Positions 38,501 through 51,689 of a DNA stretch of 64,000 nucleotides are shown in pieces. The notes beneath the pieces were generated by a model. The model saw only the letters and a program-made list of their open reading frames with translations, did not search any database and had not been told where the DNA came from. The stretch spans positions 23,448,317 to 23,512,316 of the forward strand of contig CM050658.1 of assembly GCA_027574665.1 (NCBI GenBank), in the 5' to 3' direction. The stretch is from Rhynochetos jubatus. Taxonomy: Eukaryota > Chordata > Aves > Eurypygiformes > Rhynochetidae. A program made the translations under genes and the position numbers. How positions within the stretch are numbered: the first letter of the stretch is position 1; each line of letters starts with the position of its first letter.

Positions 38501-41263
38501 ATACATAAATGGAAGGATACAGCTTTAAATGGGTTCCTCTGCTGTGCATAATCTGTAGGTTATATGAATAGATCAGCGTACAAATCTTTCAAAAGATGTA
38601 ATTATTAATCTTTAACTGTTTATAAATGGAGTGAAAATATGACTAGTAATATAGAGTATCACAAAAGTGATAGAAAAGATACAGACATTACAGGGGCTGA
38701 GGAGTTTGAGTCTGACAGCTGGCGAGCGTTTGTCTTGTCCATAAGGAACTCATTGAGGTACAGTGAGGCCACATATCCTAGAACTGAATTTTTTTTGAGA
38801 GGTCTTTCTAGAGGAAAACTGGTCTGACCCTTATGTATAATATACATAACGTAATACATATACATATTATAATACCTATTAGAATAGAATATGGAATATA
38901 ATTTGTTATAATGTGTGTATATATCTATAATGTACACATTTCAACAAGCCATTTTAATGTTAAAAGAAATTTCATCTATTTACACATACTTTGAATGTTT
39001 TCTCTAAGTGTAGAGCTGTGTGTGTAGTAGATTACCAAGATGCACAAGTCTTTCTGTATTTCTTTACAACCATAAGCATGGTAGCAAGACTGGTTAAATT
39101 TTGATTGCATGGCAGTTAGAGGAAACTATCACTGCTGTTGGTATATGTATCCATACATACATTTATTTTGCACTGCATGATGACTCTTCAACAAGTTTCT
39201 GCTGCCACCAAGGTTTGTATAACTCCTCCTCCCTTGCCAAGAGAGGTTGGCTAGGAAACTTAAGCCTTTTTGTCACCAAGAGGACCTCCTACACAGCAAT
39301 CACAGGGCCAGCTTAAGACTGTAAATTAATGTGTAAGCAAACCACTGAATTTAAAGAATATAGGCTTTTTTTGTTCTTCAGATTTCAAGAGGTCACCTTG
39401 TTTTTTGCCAGTTCAAAGGCCTGTGGTAGAAAATGATAGCCATTATCGTCACAGAGATGAAATCTCTGATAGAATGTGTCTGATAAGAGTAGGGTTCCTA
39501 ATTAAGCATGTGATGGTTGAGTTGTTGGCTAATTATCTTTTCCATCTGTTACCTAATAGAATTTTGTAACACTAGGATTTAAGGTTTGTCAATTTTTGCT
39601 GTCTTTCATTCTAAATCTGGGCATGTCTGCCAAGACCAACACTTGTGAAATGAGCACATTAAGATGATAAATCTCCAGTGGACAGAGTTATTTATTTTGG
39701 ATGAATGAGGCTACATGTAAAACTGGGGTGTTTTTTGGGTTGACTGGTTACTGGAGGTGGGAGTGCTTTAAGAGTCAAATGCTTTTAAGATAAGCCTTAG
39801 TTGTGGGAACATTTGAGCCTAAAACGTGAAAGAATGCAGACCTTTCAAAATGTGGTATGTGAGAAAAAAATGTATGATTTAGTGTTTCCATTTCCATAGA
39901 GGAAATAGCAATGCTTTGCTTGAAGTAAATGATAAATTTCCTTTAAACTTGGTCTTATGATGATCAGGGAAATACATTCCCTCTAAACTTCTGTCAAAGC
40001 AGTTGAGGGAGAAGTTAGGTGTCTTAAAGTAGCCTGCTTATCTACAAGGACATAGTTATATTAGTCAATGAGTAGAGGATTGCATTTTTCCTCTCTTTAA
40101 AAACATTTTATAACAGCCCTAGAAAAATAAATGGAAGTGTTCATCAGAATCTGAACTGGGTTTGTGGTCATTGCACTGTCAGACCAGTTGTAAACATTAC
40201 TTATTCTTGGACAAAAACACACTTGTTCCTTCAAGTAATAGAGGTAACTGGGGTTAGTGCTGTAGCATCAGGGTTTCTGCATTTGAGCTTTTTGACAGCA
40301 TATGGTTTTTGAAATGTATGCTCTTCAGCATGTAATATACCTTTCCAAATGCATCTTGTTGAGAAGTGTGTTAGGGAAAAGTCTGCGCTATATCTTTGTA
40401 CTTTTGTTACCATAAAATGCATCCTGAGTTCTCTGCTAGTATTAAAAATGGATATAACTGGGAAGAGCTTTTGATATGTCATGGGGAACAGTGCAGAATC
40501 ATAACTAGGGGTTTAGAATATATACAGCTAAACATCGATAATGATCACTGCTGCCTTTATCTCTCTTCTCGTTTTTACTACTTAAGCCTGAGAAAAAGGA
40601 TCTTTTTTTAACATGGGGTGTTAAAAACTGGGGGAAGGGTGATGTTGAGTGAATTTCTAGGCTGCTAAGCGGTTCTGTGTTGGAGATTGCAGAGTCCTGG
40701 TGTACTGCTCAGGAGCAGTGTCACCAGCACTAGTGTCCTTTTAGGGTGGAAGCAGCTTATTCTTTGAGCATACAAGCAAGATTAATGCTTATAGTGACTC
40801 TGCTGGGAGTTCACATGACTGGCTTTAGGCACGTTTCCCTCCTGGCATTGTACAGGGAAGGTTCAGTCCAGTTTGATTTTGAATTTAGGAGACTTAGCTA
40901 CATCATGTTGGAGCAAAGGTACTATTTCCAGCAACCCACTTAAAACCTGCTCCCATGAGTGTTCTTTGTTCCTTAGCTCAGTGGGATGATCTGTATGTTA
41001 AGAGTCAAAAATGTCTTTGTGTTATGGCAGAAGCAGTTGGAAGTTTATAGGATGGAGCCTGTCAGAACATGCAGTCTGGGATTAGCATCACTTCGTAACA
41101 GAGATGTTGCAGTTCTGTTGAACAGGTAGAATAACGTAAAGAGTCGTATTATTAAAATAATTTGAGCTTTTATGGCCTTTACAACAAAATGATCTGCAAT
41201 TAAAAAACCACAAAGTGCTCAGTTTAACAAGTGTGGAGCCTACTGTGTAAATCTTCCCATGAG
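29561..41263. other. AT-rich intergenic region, no gene recognised
   Basis: About 11.7 kb of low-GC sequence. The open frames are all short, and none has splice-site and domain support. A TA-rich low-complexity stretch lies at about 38835-38935. Confidence 0.6.
38835..38935. repeat. AT-rich low-complexity stretch
   Basis: A run of ataatatacata, tatacatattataata and gtgtgtatatatctataa type sequence, almost free of G and C. Confidence 0.6.
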
Positions 41264-41343
41264 ACCTTTCTGAGAGGGTGGTGAGGCACTGGAACAGGTT
41301 GCCCAGAGAAGTTGTGGATGCCCCATCCCTGGCTGTCTTCAAT
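41264..41343 (+). mobile_element. Short CR1 fragment, + orientation
   Basis: About 80 bp matches the CR1 segment gagagggtggtgaggcactg ... gttgcccagagaagttgtgg ... ccatccctggctgtcttcaa. Both ends are missing. Confidence 0.85.
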
Positions 41344-44300
41344 CTCACCACTGTCCTTTGCTCTGCCTCTATCCACAGAGAGGAGTCTGAAAAAACATGG
41401 TAATGGGGAAGATGACCAGTGTTTACAATAAGCTGATGGGAAACCCAGCTGTTTTGACATGTTGCATAATCTTGGAGAGGAAAAATCCTGTGCCTTGAGG
41501 AGAAGGCAATACTAACTACCCTCTTTATGCTAACACTGTTAAAACATGTGTTTTCATCTGTACGTGTGGTCATATTTAAACCCTCTGATCTGTCTTTACT
41601 AAGTCACTTGCTTATTGCAGAAGGTCCTAGTGGTTCTGTATTTTAACTGGAGGAAATACCTTTTGAATGTGTTGAATCTGGAAGTCTGATTTGGCTCAAT
41701 TAAAATGTGATTAGGCTTTCTGTCTCCATTGTAGAGGCTGTAAGTGCTCTGGAGAAACATTTAATGTTGAAGGCTGACCTGCTGGTTTTGGCTGAAATGT
41801 AGATAGAAATATGCAATGCTCTGAGAAATTCCAGGACTCCCTCTAGGTCAGAAAACTTTCTCTCAACTCTAGCATTTCATCAAGTTCCCTAGTAACATAT
41901 CTCTGTGTTTCACCATCATTATTGCTTGGAAACCCACCAACTTTGCAATGAGCTGAGAGTATTTATTGTATGTGCTACATGGCTGGTTTCAGACTGAATT
42001 TATTACATGCTGTTGGCTTACTGTATGTTACATGCTTTGGATGGGATTTACTTACATGAGTGTTCATGTGGTCTAATTCTATTAATTACAGTATTTATAA
42101 TCAACCTAACCTGGTGTTAGTTCAGGATCCAGTCACTTAAATCTTGGCTAAAGCTGAAATTAGCTGTACTGTTGGAAGTGTGCTTGGCATAATTCAAAAC
42201 ATTACATACAAGAGATCTTAAAAATCCATGAGCTAGTCATCTTGTTATAACCAAACTAATTGGGAACTCTGATAATGGCTCACGTCAGTATATCTAATCT
42301 TGCAACCTTTGTAACAACTGTGTCTGGCTGGTCTTCTTATGGAATATCACTTCTCAGGGTGAAAATACAGGAGGCTTCACTTAAAGTTACGATGTGCAGT
42401 GCACCTGTTCTCTGGTCCAGAACTGGCTGAAGTCTCACAACAGCCCTTTGTTGGTGTTGGCACAGTGTTTTTCAGCAAGTTGTTAAGAGGTACTCCCACA
42501 GATTATTTAAAGAATCATTTTCAGCTGAAAGAACTGTGATTTGCATGTTAAACCAAAAATCTCTTCCCTTGTTACCACTCCAGTCTAAAGATGTTAATAC
42601 AGTAATTGTATAGTAAAATAGGGCACTGACGTTCCATGGAGCCTCAGTGTCATCAATATTTTTGATCCTGTGATGTGCTGGATCCTCTTGCCCCTTCTTA
42701 TTCTAGGGCGTGGATGATTCAGGCTGACTTCAAGTCTTCACAGTGAGTGGCTTGATGGCCATTTTTTTAATGAGAAATTTGGGAAGCAGAGCTAGGATAT
42801 TGTCCTCCCAGCAGCTTCTCCATGAGTCCTGTGTGGTGAAGGGTTGTCCATGCCCTTTTCAATATCCTGCCTATTCTGTCCTTATAGAAGTGCTATGCTG
42901 GCATGGAGACATGTCTCTGTGTCTTCATGACTTCTTAAGGAAACAAAAGGTCATAAACACTGTAAGCAGGGCATCAGTAGGTGTTGGCTGGGTCCCAAGT
43001 TTCTCCAAATATTTGGGCACCCTGGGCTTATTTAGTTCCTAATTCCTGTTGAATCAAAGGCATGTTAAACACCTCAGTGGCTTGATGGAACTCATCTGAT
43101 GTGAGTTGCCAGAGGCTACGCAGAAGTTACCTGCAGAGCAAAGAGTGGCATGCTGGGCTCATAACTCCATGTCCAGTGCCTTAACCACTAGAGGACACTG
43201 CCTCATTATTAGGAAAATTAATCCCTGCATATTTAAATTGTCAGATTGCATGGGTTGTCTTTCTGTTGGTTTAACTTAATCTCTGACAAGATTTACTTTT
43301 TCATTTTGCACTGTAACTGTGCACAGTGCTGCCATACGCTCAGATTTTCCTTTGTGCTGAGTGGGTGCCCAAAGAAAGACAGCTATGCTGCCCTTCCCCA
43401 GGTGAAAGCAAATGCCTGATCGTACTGCTTAGTGCTTCGGAGAAAGAGCAATGCTAGCAGACCCTGAAACATTGAGTTGTGCATTGGCTGGGTGAGCTCA
43501 TCTGAGCTCACGCTTATTGTTACAGTCTCCTTGGCCTTTGTCCTGAAGCAGACTGACAAGGACTGTCTGAGAAGGTAGATCCCAGACCTGTCTAGTGAGC
43601 AGTGAGGACAGCTGGCTCAGAAAGGGCATGAAAGATGTGCCTTTCTCCTTGTTTGGGATTCTCCTGAAAGGGCAGACTGGTGATGGCAGGGTTGGCGTGA
43701 TGATGGCATGGTTTACAGCCCATGATGCCCTTGTGCTCTGGCTGTGGCAGAGGCAGGAGGCCACCAGGTGAATGGTGCTCCGGACTTGTGTGCAGGCCTG
43801 GCATGTGAAGGTGTCAGGAGCAGAGCTTCACTTTCTCTTGGAAGGGAAGGAAGAAGGTACAACTCTTTCTGTGGTCATCTGGGAAGGGCTTCAGAAGTAC
43901 GCTGTCCATCAAAAAGCTTTTTTTTTTGTTTGTTTCTGTAGCTGGATCCAAACAGGAGAATATAGGGATGCTTCAGGGTAAATTGATAGAATTTGCTGCT
44001 GCTTTCACTGATCAGAGTATTTAGTTGTAACCTGGACCTGTGGTGGTAGCAGAAATGTATCTATGTTTAAGTACTGTGATTACATTCACAGAGCTGCTAT
44101 AACCATGAGGAATACATGAATATAGCAGTAGATATTCTTGTGTTAAATCTCACAGCTCATTTCCATTGCATCATGAACTTACTGAGTTGGGAAGTTGTCC
44201 CTCATCACGAATCAGATAAATGCATCTCCTCCAAGAGCTACTTATTTTCTCGTACCTTGTGCTTGACATACCCTGCAGATTGGAAAGAGGTAATTTGCTG

Positions 44301-47300
44301 TGTTAAGGAACTGGCTCAGCTAAGTCAGTGTGAATCACTGTAGTGTCTCAGGGTGAATTCAGCTTTGATAAAGTGGTTTTATAACCATGAGGAGATAGGG
44401 TAGTCTGGAAGTGTTCATCAGCCAGTTCCTATGCAGCATCAATACTGGTGTACCCACCTGTGTTATGTAAAAACTGCTTTTATTGGCAATGCATCTTGCT
44501 GGTTTTCAGCAGCTCCCTCCATGATGAATATTCATACTAATGTCTGCTCCCCATAAACACAAGCTATCCCAAATACCCCTTTTATGGGGAAAGAACTTAT
44601 AGCAGAAATAGTAGGATTGTCTATAGGTATGCGAATGTTGCAGTCCAGATATATGAACCCCAGTAAAGACCACCAGCAGGGTCTGTATCTGGAAGGTAAA
44701 CTGGCACATTCTTCACTTCCTAGGAAGCATTTCTGTGCTTTAGTCAGGATTTCTGCAGATTTCCTTGCTGATGCTGCCTCCAAGCACTACCTCATTTACA
44801 AATGCACGATAGCTTTATTGTCTTCCATTGTTGTAATTGCAGTGAATTTTTTTTTGTACATTAAACAGCTTTTCTGTTCTTATGAAAATTGTTATAGTGC
44901 AAAGGTCTCTTGAGGCTTGAGTTTGACTGCAAGACAGCCAGATGGGAAACATATTTTTGACTGACAGATGCCTGAGGTTTGTAGCTATAAAGCTGGTAAA
45001 AACTGGGGGAGCTCAGAACATGATGCTGCTTGGAATGTCAAGAATGGGTAGCTAATAATTGTCCGTGTATGGAAATCTTTAGAGATTGATCACTTTTGTG
45101 CAGCTGGAGGTCCAAATCCATTACATAAGCAATGATAAATGTAAATTGTTTTGTGTTCCCTTTATTAGGAGAGCGGTTGGGCTTGTCTTTAAAACTTGCT
45201 ATAGGACTGCACTGAACTTGTGTGTCAAACCAGATAATAGGTGGTATTTGCTGAGGCTAGCATTCGCTGCAGGTTTACCTCTAGTTACGTCTCTCGGGCC
45301 TGTCTGCACACACAGACAGTTACTTGTGTTTTGGAACTTGAGCTGGCTCCTCTCTCTGGGGATGTTGCTTACAGCCTGAGCTAGTGCAGCTCCCCAGCTG
45401 CTGCTGTTGAAACCTCTGTGCAGTTTGAATAATATTCAGTGCTGTATCTGCTCTCATTTAAGTGCAGCTAATGCAAGGGGAGTTAACTTGGGTGCAACAA
45501 ACTCGAGTTAAATCTGTGGCGAAAACAGCCTTAAATGGGAATGTTCAATAGGTTCTGCATATGTTCACAAAAAAAACCCCAATAAAATTGCCCCACAAAC
45601 ACAAATGGGCAAGTCGCCCAGATCAGCACCATTTAATGGATGAGCTATAAAATGCCGACATGCCACCCCTGGAGCAGAGCAGACGATACAGTGACGCCCT
45701 TGGCTGCGCTGTGGTGCAGCAGCAGGGCTGCTCGGGGAGCACCAGCTGCTGGACAGCCCCGAATTTGAGGTCCACAGAGAGCTGGAGGGAGCCCCCCAAC
45801 ACAGGATCCAGCAGCACAACCCCCCTGGGGCATCCTGGAGCGCTGGTTGTGTGGTTTAAGAGGCCCTTTACCTTTATGGTGTCTGTCAAAGTGGGGTTAA
45901 TTTCCTTATGGTGATCTATTTTCATTGTAAAGAAACATGGTCTTGGTCCCCCTTTGAGTCAGGGAAATGTGCAATTCTTTTAACACTCCTGTTTTATATA
46001 TTGTGTGCTTTGCCAAGGGCTGCCTGCCTACTGCGTGTGTACAAACCAGGTGGATGCAGCGTGTGAATGAAAGCCACCTATGCCATGTATGACAAAAACT
46101 TACAAAGCAAATTTAATAACCTTACTGTTTACAAGCAGCATTTTTTTGCGAAGTGTTGTTCACTGCTGAAGTTGTGGAAAGTTTTTTTTCAAGCATACCA
46201 CTATTATAAAGTGTTTTAATGATTTGATGTATGAGTATTATGGTTCGCCTAAGTCTTATCTTATGTTTCTGTTCTATAAACAGACATGATCACCAAGTCA
46301 TTGGTTAACAGCCTGAGCACTGCAATCTTTGCTGCCTTTTAATCAAGATCCGTTTTCATCAATGTTAACAAAAATGTGATAGGTATGTCAAAGTTCAGCT
46401 GTGGCTTTTTGGTACTGATACCCGCCAGCTGGGCAGTTCTGCTTGGGATGCCAATGGGAGTTGTCTGTCACTCCTCAGTACCTGAGGGACCCCTTATGTG
46501 TGAGAGCCAAATTGAGGAGAGTCTCTGGTCTATCTGTGTTTTTTTCCCCTGCATTGCTGTGGGGAGGGATGGCTGAACAGTGTCGGACTGAGGTGTCTGG
46601 CAGCAGCACTGTTCCTTGGAAAGCAGAGATAAACTGCATGTGCTCTTTCACCCCCTGCACGGTCAGGTTTTCTCTTGCATTCATAAAAGGCCCAATTCTT
46701 CTTTGATTAGTGGCTGTAAACAGGGTTCATCTCCATCACTGCTTCGTTTGCACTGCCTTTGGAGTGCAGTGGTAGGGCTGCACGTTGGAAATGTTTGGAC
46801 TTGAATTGCAGCCCACAGACAGCAGGCATATAGGGATCCCACCACCTGAAGGAATTTAGGAAACAGAGGTGGGGAGCAGGGTGGCCAGACCAGGAAGGGG
46901 GCTTGTGAACTGGGTCTCTTTGTAAGAGCTGTGGGAGAAAATGTGTTCTGGACAACTGCATACTTGGAGCCAAATTTTAGCAATGGCGTCACCTTTGATG
47001 CCAAGAACTTCTGTCCTGTTTGGTTGAGAGTATTAGGGTAGTTCAGAGTAGGTGGGGATGGAGAGAGAAAAAGAGCCTAGGTGAGGTTTTTTCAGTGAAA
47101 TTCTGCAGTGTTTGCTGTTACTGTCTCCTTTGAGTTGCACTCTGTTGCAGAGTCAGATTATCTAGTGGAATTTAACATGGAATTAAATCATCAGAGTTTA
47201 AAGGAGTAAACAAACATTGGGATCCTTTAGCACTAAATCACAGTGATGTATTAGAGACTGAAAAGATAATCCAAAAATTACTCATTCAGTAGTATTTTAG

Positions 47301-49799
47301 AAATTGTTTTAGGTGTCTGCCTTTTAATGTCTTCTGACATGCACTTTTAAAGTTATTTATCCATGCATTTATGAAGTTCTCCTTTGCTTGGAATACAGCA
47401 GGACTAGGTCTTTGATATTTAGATCCTCATAATTGTTCTTGGAATTTTTCTTTGGATGAAGATTTTTTGGCAAGAATTATACTTTGTGAAACAGCCCTGT
47501 GTCTGGATCTCATCCATCACAGATCTCGAAAAGAAATGTCTCTTGGCTTTCAGATATGGCCATGGTATTTTTCAAAGAATGAATTCTAATTATAAAGTGT
47601 ATATATGTTTAAATGTAGGTTCCTTTAAATATGCAGAGCTTACGTAAGGATCAGATTTGTATACATTCTGTTAACGGTAACTGTATTAAATGTATGCTAA
47701 GCACTGGAATATACATCTTTATATTAAGCTGGGTTTAAATATGACAGCTTTTGCCAAAGAAATTTATTTCCTTGAATTAATTCTCTTCTGATCAGGCATC
47801 ATGAATGGAAACCGAAGTTATTCCTCTATATTTGTTTGGGAGTCATCTTGCATGTACTATTTTTCCTTACAGTGTTTTGCATTGGAGCTTTCAGCAGCTG
47901 CCCTGCAGAGAGCACTGAGCAGACCCTGTCTGGAGCTGGGATCCTGGAATTTGGGCTAAGTGTTGGGCAAAGGTAAAGCACAAAGTCTGTGTCAGCTCAC
48001 AAATTACCAAAGTGCAGCAAAAAAAAAGGGGGTGGGGAGAGAGCAATGAGGGGTCCTGGACTACACGATGTAATAGGTTTTCTGTCTCTGATCTCAATGC
48101 CTCTGGTTACGAAGGTGTTTATGAGCTGTGCTCTGTCCTGCTGCACTTCAACTGAACTAATGTGTAAAATTAAGCTCATGCATCTATTATGTCAGGTTCA
48201 GGGCTTATCACCTTAACTGGGCTGTGGATATTGCAGCCAATATTTGCTTTAGATGGGTCGCTGGAATTATAAAGTAGGGTAATGTTTTGTATTAAAGCAG
48301 CTGAGCTCATATTAGCAAAGCCTGGCAGTTCTGATGTGGAGCCTTTAGATTTACGTAGTCTTTTGTCTTGGGTCTGACCTAAATCACCAGCATTTAGGGA
48401 CAAGCAATGAATTAAGTCTTGTCTCTGTACAGACTAAATCCCTGGCATCTGCTGAGGTACCATTCATGGAGCCAGCAGTGGTCATGTCTTTCCTAGAGAC
48501 TGTCCTAAATGGCTTTTATTAATGGCAGATTATATAGATTTCAGCCAAGTCTTTATCAGCACTTAGACCAGACACCAGATAAACAGTTGGCTGCAATTCT
48601 GCCCTCTATTAAAATTGTACATGAAACTTGAACTCAGTTTTGCAGTTTAAACACTCTTAAAAAATGAGCTGGTTGCCCAGTGGAGTAAATCGGCCATGCT
48701 GCCTAAAGCCAGAGTAAGTCCACTGCAATACATCTGGTGAGGGTCCGGCCCTTTCTTCTTGGTGGAAGAATCCTGGATCCTGCCCTGGCCCCTACAGTGC
48801 TGCTGGGGAGGCTGCCTGCAGCCCGTGTGCCAGGAGAGCACCCATCCCTGGAGCATGGAGTGCATCCCTGAAACGCATCTCCTGGGTCTGGTTGTGGCTC
48901 ACACTTAGTTCTCTGAGATCAGTTTCCTTCACATCTGGCTTGCAGTCTGCCCTCAGAAAGACAAGCTGTTTGCTGCCAGTTGCAGTAAGGGAAATGTCCC
49001 GCTGCTGGGAAGAAGTTCGGCTGCTTGTGACGTGCCTGTGCAGCGGAAGGGGTGAGTGAGTGCAGATTGCACATGCCGGAGCTCCCAGAGACCATGCCCT
49101 CAAATGAAAGCAGAGCGACCACATGTAGTGTCAGTGTTTGTCAGTGTGACTAGCACAGCTCCAGCAAAGTTAGGGAGTGTAGCCTTTGTGCTGTTTTTCT
49201 AAGTTGTTTTTTTTTCAAGCCTTCAAAATACTTTTTGACATCTGCTTTTCATTACACAACAATATAGGTGTCATTTTAGGAAAAGTGACATTTTTCATTA
49301 TTCATTTCAAAATCAACAAACACATTTTAAAGCGCCCACAATAACTGCAAAGGGTTTGCTTCCAGGTGATTTGGCCATACAGCCGAGTCCAGCTACAACA
49401 CTGTTTGCTGTTTCATATCTACATTTACCTTGGTCACAACTAAACCCAGGTTTTTATCATGGTTCCTGGGTTTGTTTTTTATTAAAGAAATACTTTGGCT
49501 TTGTCTGGATGGGCAACATGAAACTCTGGCAGGAAATCTGAACCTTGCGGTACTTCACCTACAGAGTTCATCGGCATAAGCATTGTTGTTTGTTCTTTGT
49601 AGGGTTGCACTGGGACTTTTCCGTTTCCCATCAAAAGTATCACACATAGTTTTCTTCTTCCCCCAAATGGAAAAATATGTACACTTTGAAAGGTTTTTAG
49701 GCAAAAATAATGTGTAAGAATTTTAAGGCAGAGGTATGCAGTACTGAAAAGCTGACATCCATTTTCCCGTTCATGCCACGTAGCATTCACTGTATGTCT
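41344..49799. other. Intergenic region, no gene recognised
   Basis: Mostly AT-rich sequence; GC rises slowly from about 42.7 kb. A small GC-rich block lies at about 45640-45860. No splice-supported coding structure was found. Confidence 0.5.
45640..45860. other. Isolated GC-rich block of unknown nature
   Basis: About 220 bp of GC-rich sequence in an AT-rich setting, with open frames on both strands. It could be a decayed retrocopy or repeat; I do not recognise it. Confidence 0.25.
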
Positions 49800-49809
49800 T
49801 TCCCTGAAA

Positions 49810-50860
49810 CACCAGTCCTGAGTTTGTCCTGGTGCTGGAGTGTGCTGGTCAGGCTTCGTTTCAGTGAGCCCATGGGGGCGGCCTGGGCAGACACGGGGAG
49901 TAGTTTATTTTGTCTTGGGGCTGGAGGCCACTGAGCTGCTTCTGCTCTAGTCAGGGTAATGGAGGTGGGATGGGGGGACATGGCAGGTGCTTCAGTTACT
50001 GCTCTGAGGTGAGGCTGATTGATTGCTTCTGCTTCAGCAGAGCAGCTGGGGGATGTGAGGAGGCTGGTCCGGATCCTCCTGGGTTTGGAAGCTGCTGGCC
50101 TGGTTCTGCTGCAGCAGAGCAGCTGGGGACGGGCTTGGGGCGGGTCCAGTTTCTTCTGGGTCTGCAGTCCACTGGCCAGGATCCACTCCTGCAGGGGTGC
50201 TGTTTGGTGGGCTGGGGGGTGTGGGGACAGGCTCAGTTTGTCCTGGTGCTGGAGTGTGCTGGTCTTGCTTCGTTGCAGTGAGGTAATTGCAGCAGCCTGG
50301 GAAGATGTTGGGGGTGGTTTATTTTGTCTTCGGGCTGGAGGCCACTGAGGTAGTTCTGCTGTGGATGGGGTAATGGGGGTGGGGTGGATGAATGCTGCAG
50401 ACAGTTCCTGTTGTCTGAGGGCTGCAGGTCACTCAACCGCTTCTGCTGTGGTGGCTGCAATGGCGGCAGGGCCAAGGGCGTGCGGCAGGCGGTACCTGCT
50501 CTCCTAGGCCTGTAGGCCACTGAGCCGCTTCTGCTGTGGTGGTGGCAATGGCACCGGGGTTCTTGGTTCAAGTTCCTCCTCTGGCCTCAGGCTGACTGTT
50601 TGCTTCTGCTTCAGCCAGGCAGCAGGGGATGGGCTGGGGGGACGCGGGGGGCGGTTCCTATTGTCCTGGGCCTCGAGGCCACTGGCCTGGTTCCGGTGCG
50701 GCAGAGCGGCCAGGGACGGGCTGCGGGGGTGCGGGGGCCGTGGGGAGGCTGGGCGTGCTGGTTTTCCTGGCTGCTGTGACCGCTCCTGGCTTTGGGTCCA
50801 GCTCTCGGGCGTGATAGGACGGCCTATCCAGTCGTCTGGGCGCGAGGCGTAGCCGCTGGT
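49810..50860. repeat. Degenerate 84-90 bp repeats, GC-rich
   Basis: The motif [cctgggcct]-gaggccactg-[a/g]-[ncngcttctgctg]-[tggtggc] recurs about every 84-90 bp in diverged form. A higher-order echo is visible: gtttgtcctggtgctggagt occurs near 49823 and near 50231, about 408 bp apart. Related units appear at about 52.95-53.30, 60.35-60.80 and 61.9-62.45 kb. Confidence 0.65.
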
Positions 50861-50894
50861 GTCCGGCCGGGCAGCTGAAGCTGCCGAGTGGTGC
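50504..50894 (-). CDS. Candidate proline-rich exon, copy 1
   Basis: On the minus strand a strong acceptor (cctcctctctccacag) at 50895-50896 opens a frame of 129 codons to a TAG at 50504-50506. It begins HHSAASAARPDTSGYASRPD and becomes rich in Pro, Arg and Gln, with a loosely repeated SGLEAQDNRNR / SGLQA motif of about 28-30 residues per turn. The same frame is open in copy 3 and broken in copy 2. Copy 3 has CAG (Gln) where this copy has its TAG. No donor or initiating exon is known; it lies downstream of the transmembrane gene and could be an alternative tail exon or a separate gene. The high GC makes chance open frames likely. Confidence 0.3.
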
Positions 50895-51158
50895 CTGTGG
50901 AGAGAGGAGGCTGGTGAGGCCCTCAGCCGCAGACGGGACACAGGGACTGTCCTGCACAGCCCGGCCCAGAGCTTATGCAATCCACTGGCCCTGGCTGAGC
51001 TGTTGGCACACTTGTTTTGGTGCAGTTTTTCCCCTCTTAACTATTGGACAGCTCTATAGGCTTAGTTATTCTTGTCAAGCCTTAGCTATTGTTCAGGGAG
51101 TCTGGTGGTGAAGCGCCCAGTATCATACCAAAACACTCTTGCACTGCCAAGGTGGGGA

Positions 51159-51689
51159 ATGGCTGTGCTAGGGGTCAGTTGCCTGGTTACAGCGGGGATG
51201 TGTCTCCTCAACACCCTTTTGATGTTGCATTTGCGGAGCAGGATCCCACAGCGGAGCTCTGCTCTGCCCCGAGGATGCCACGTGCCCCGTGGGACCCAGG
51301 TGACTCCAGGTCCTCTCCCAGGTCTCCTTCCTGGGCTGTACCCCGTGGCTCAGCCCATGGGGGGTGAGGGGGACATCAGCTTATTGCAGGAATTTCTCAG
51401 CCTGTCTCTAGTGACACATAGACAGAAGGCACAGGAAAAGCACAGGCGCCTTTCAAAATGCCAGATGCTCTGTTGTTTCCTTCCCACCGTGGGTTTTCCA
51501 TTACCCCAGCCTTGGCCCACCAGCAGTGTGCCCAGACGCTCTCCCCACTGCTCTTTGGCAGCCCCGCTGGTCCAGATCCTCCCGTTTCTATGGAAAGCCC
51601 TTCAGGTCAATGAGTTCCTGTTCCTCCTTATTTGGAAGCATGTGTCCTGGCAGGAAAAGCCATCCAGTGACCACACAGCTGATTCCTAA
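51159..51689 (+). other. Intact 177-codon open frame in duplicated block, unproven
   Basis: An ATG in good context (gggaatgg) starts an open frame whose first 20 residues are hydrophobic (MAVLGVSCLVTAGMCLLNTL) followed by basic residues, like a signal anchor. The identical frame recurs at 62887-63417. The two copies differ by so few bases overall that this says nothing about selection. No homology recognised. Confidence 0.15.

Noticed and set aside
43140..43205. SINE-like or tRNA-like stretch (ccttaaccactagaggacac)
   Set aside because: It lacks a complete promoter pair and a recognisable SINE tail.
29561..49799. FBLN2 exons downstream of HDAC11
   Set aside because: No cysteine-rich EGF or anaphylatoxin-like coding segments with splice sites were seen.
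49910..50348. Plus-strand frames of 109-123 codons through the 84-90 bp repeats
   Set aside because: Frames shift from unit to unit and several units hold stops; explained by the repeat's composition.
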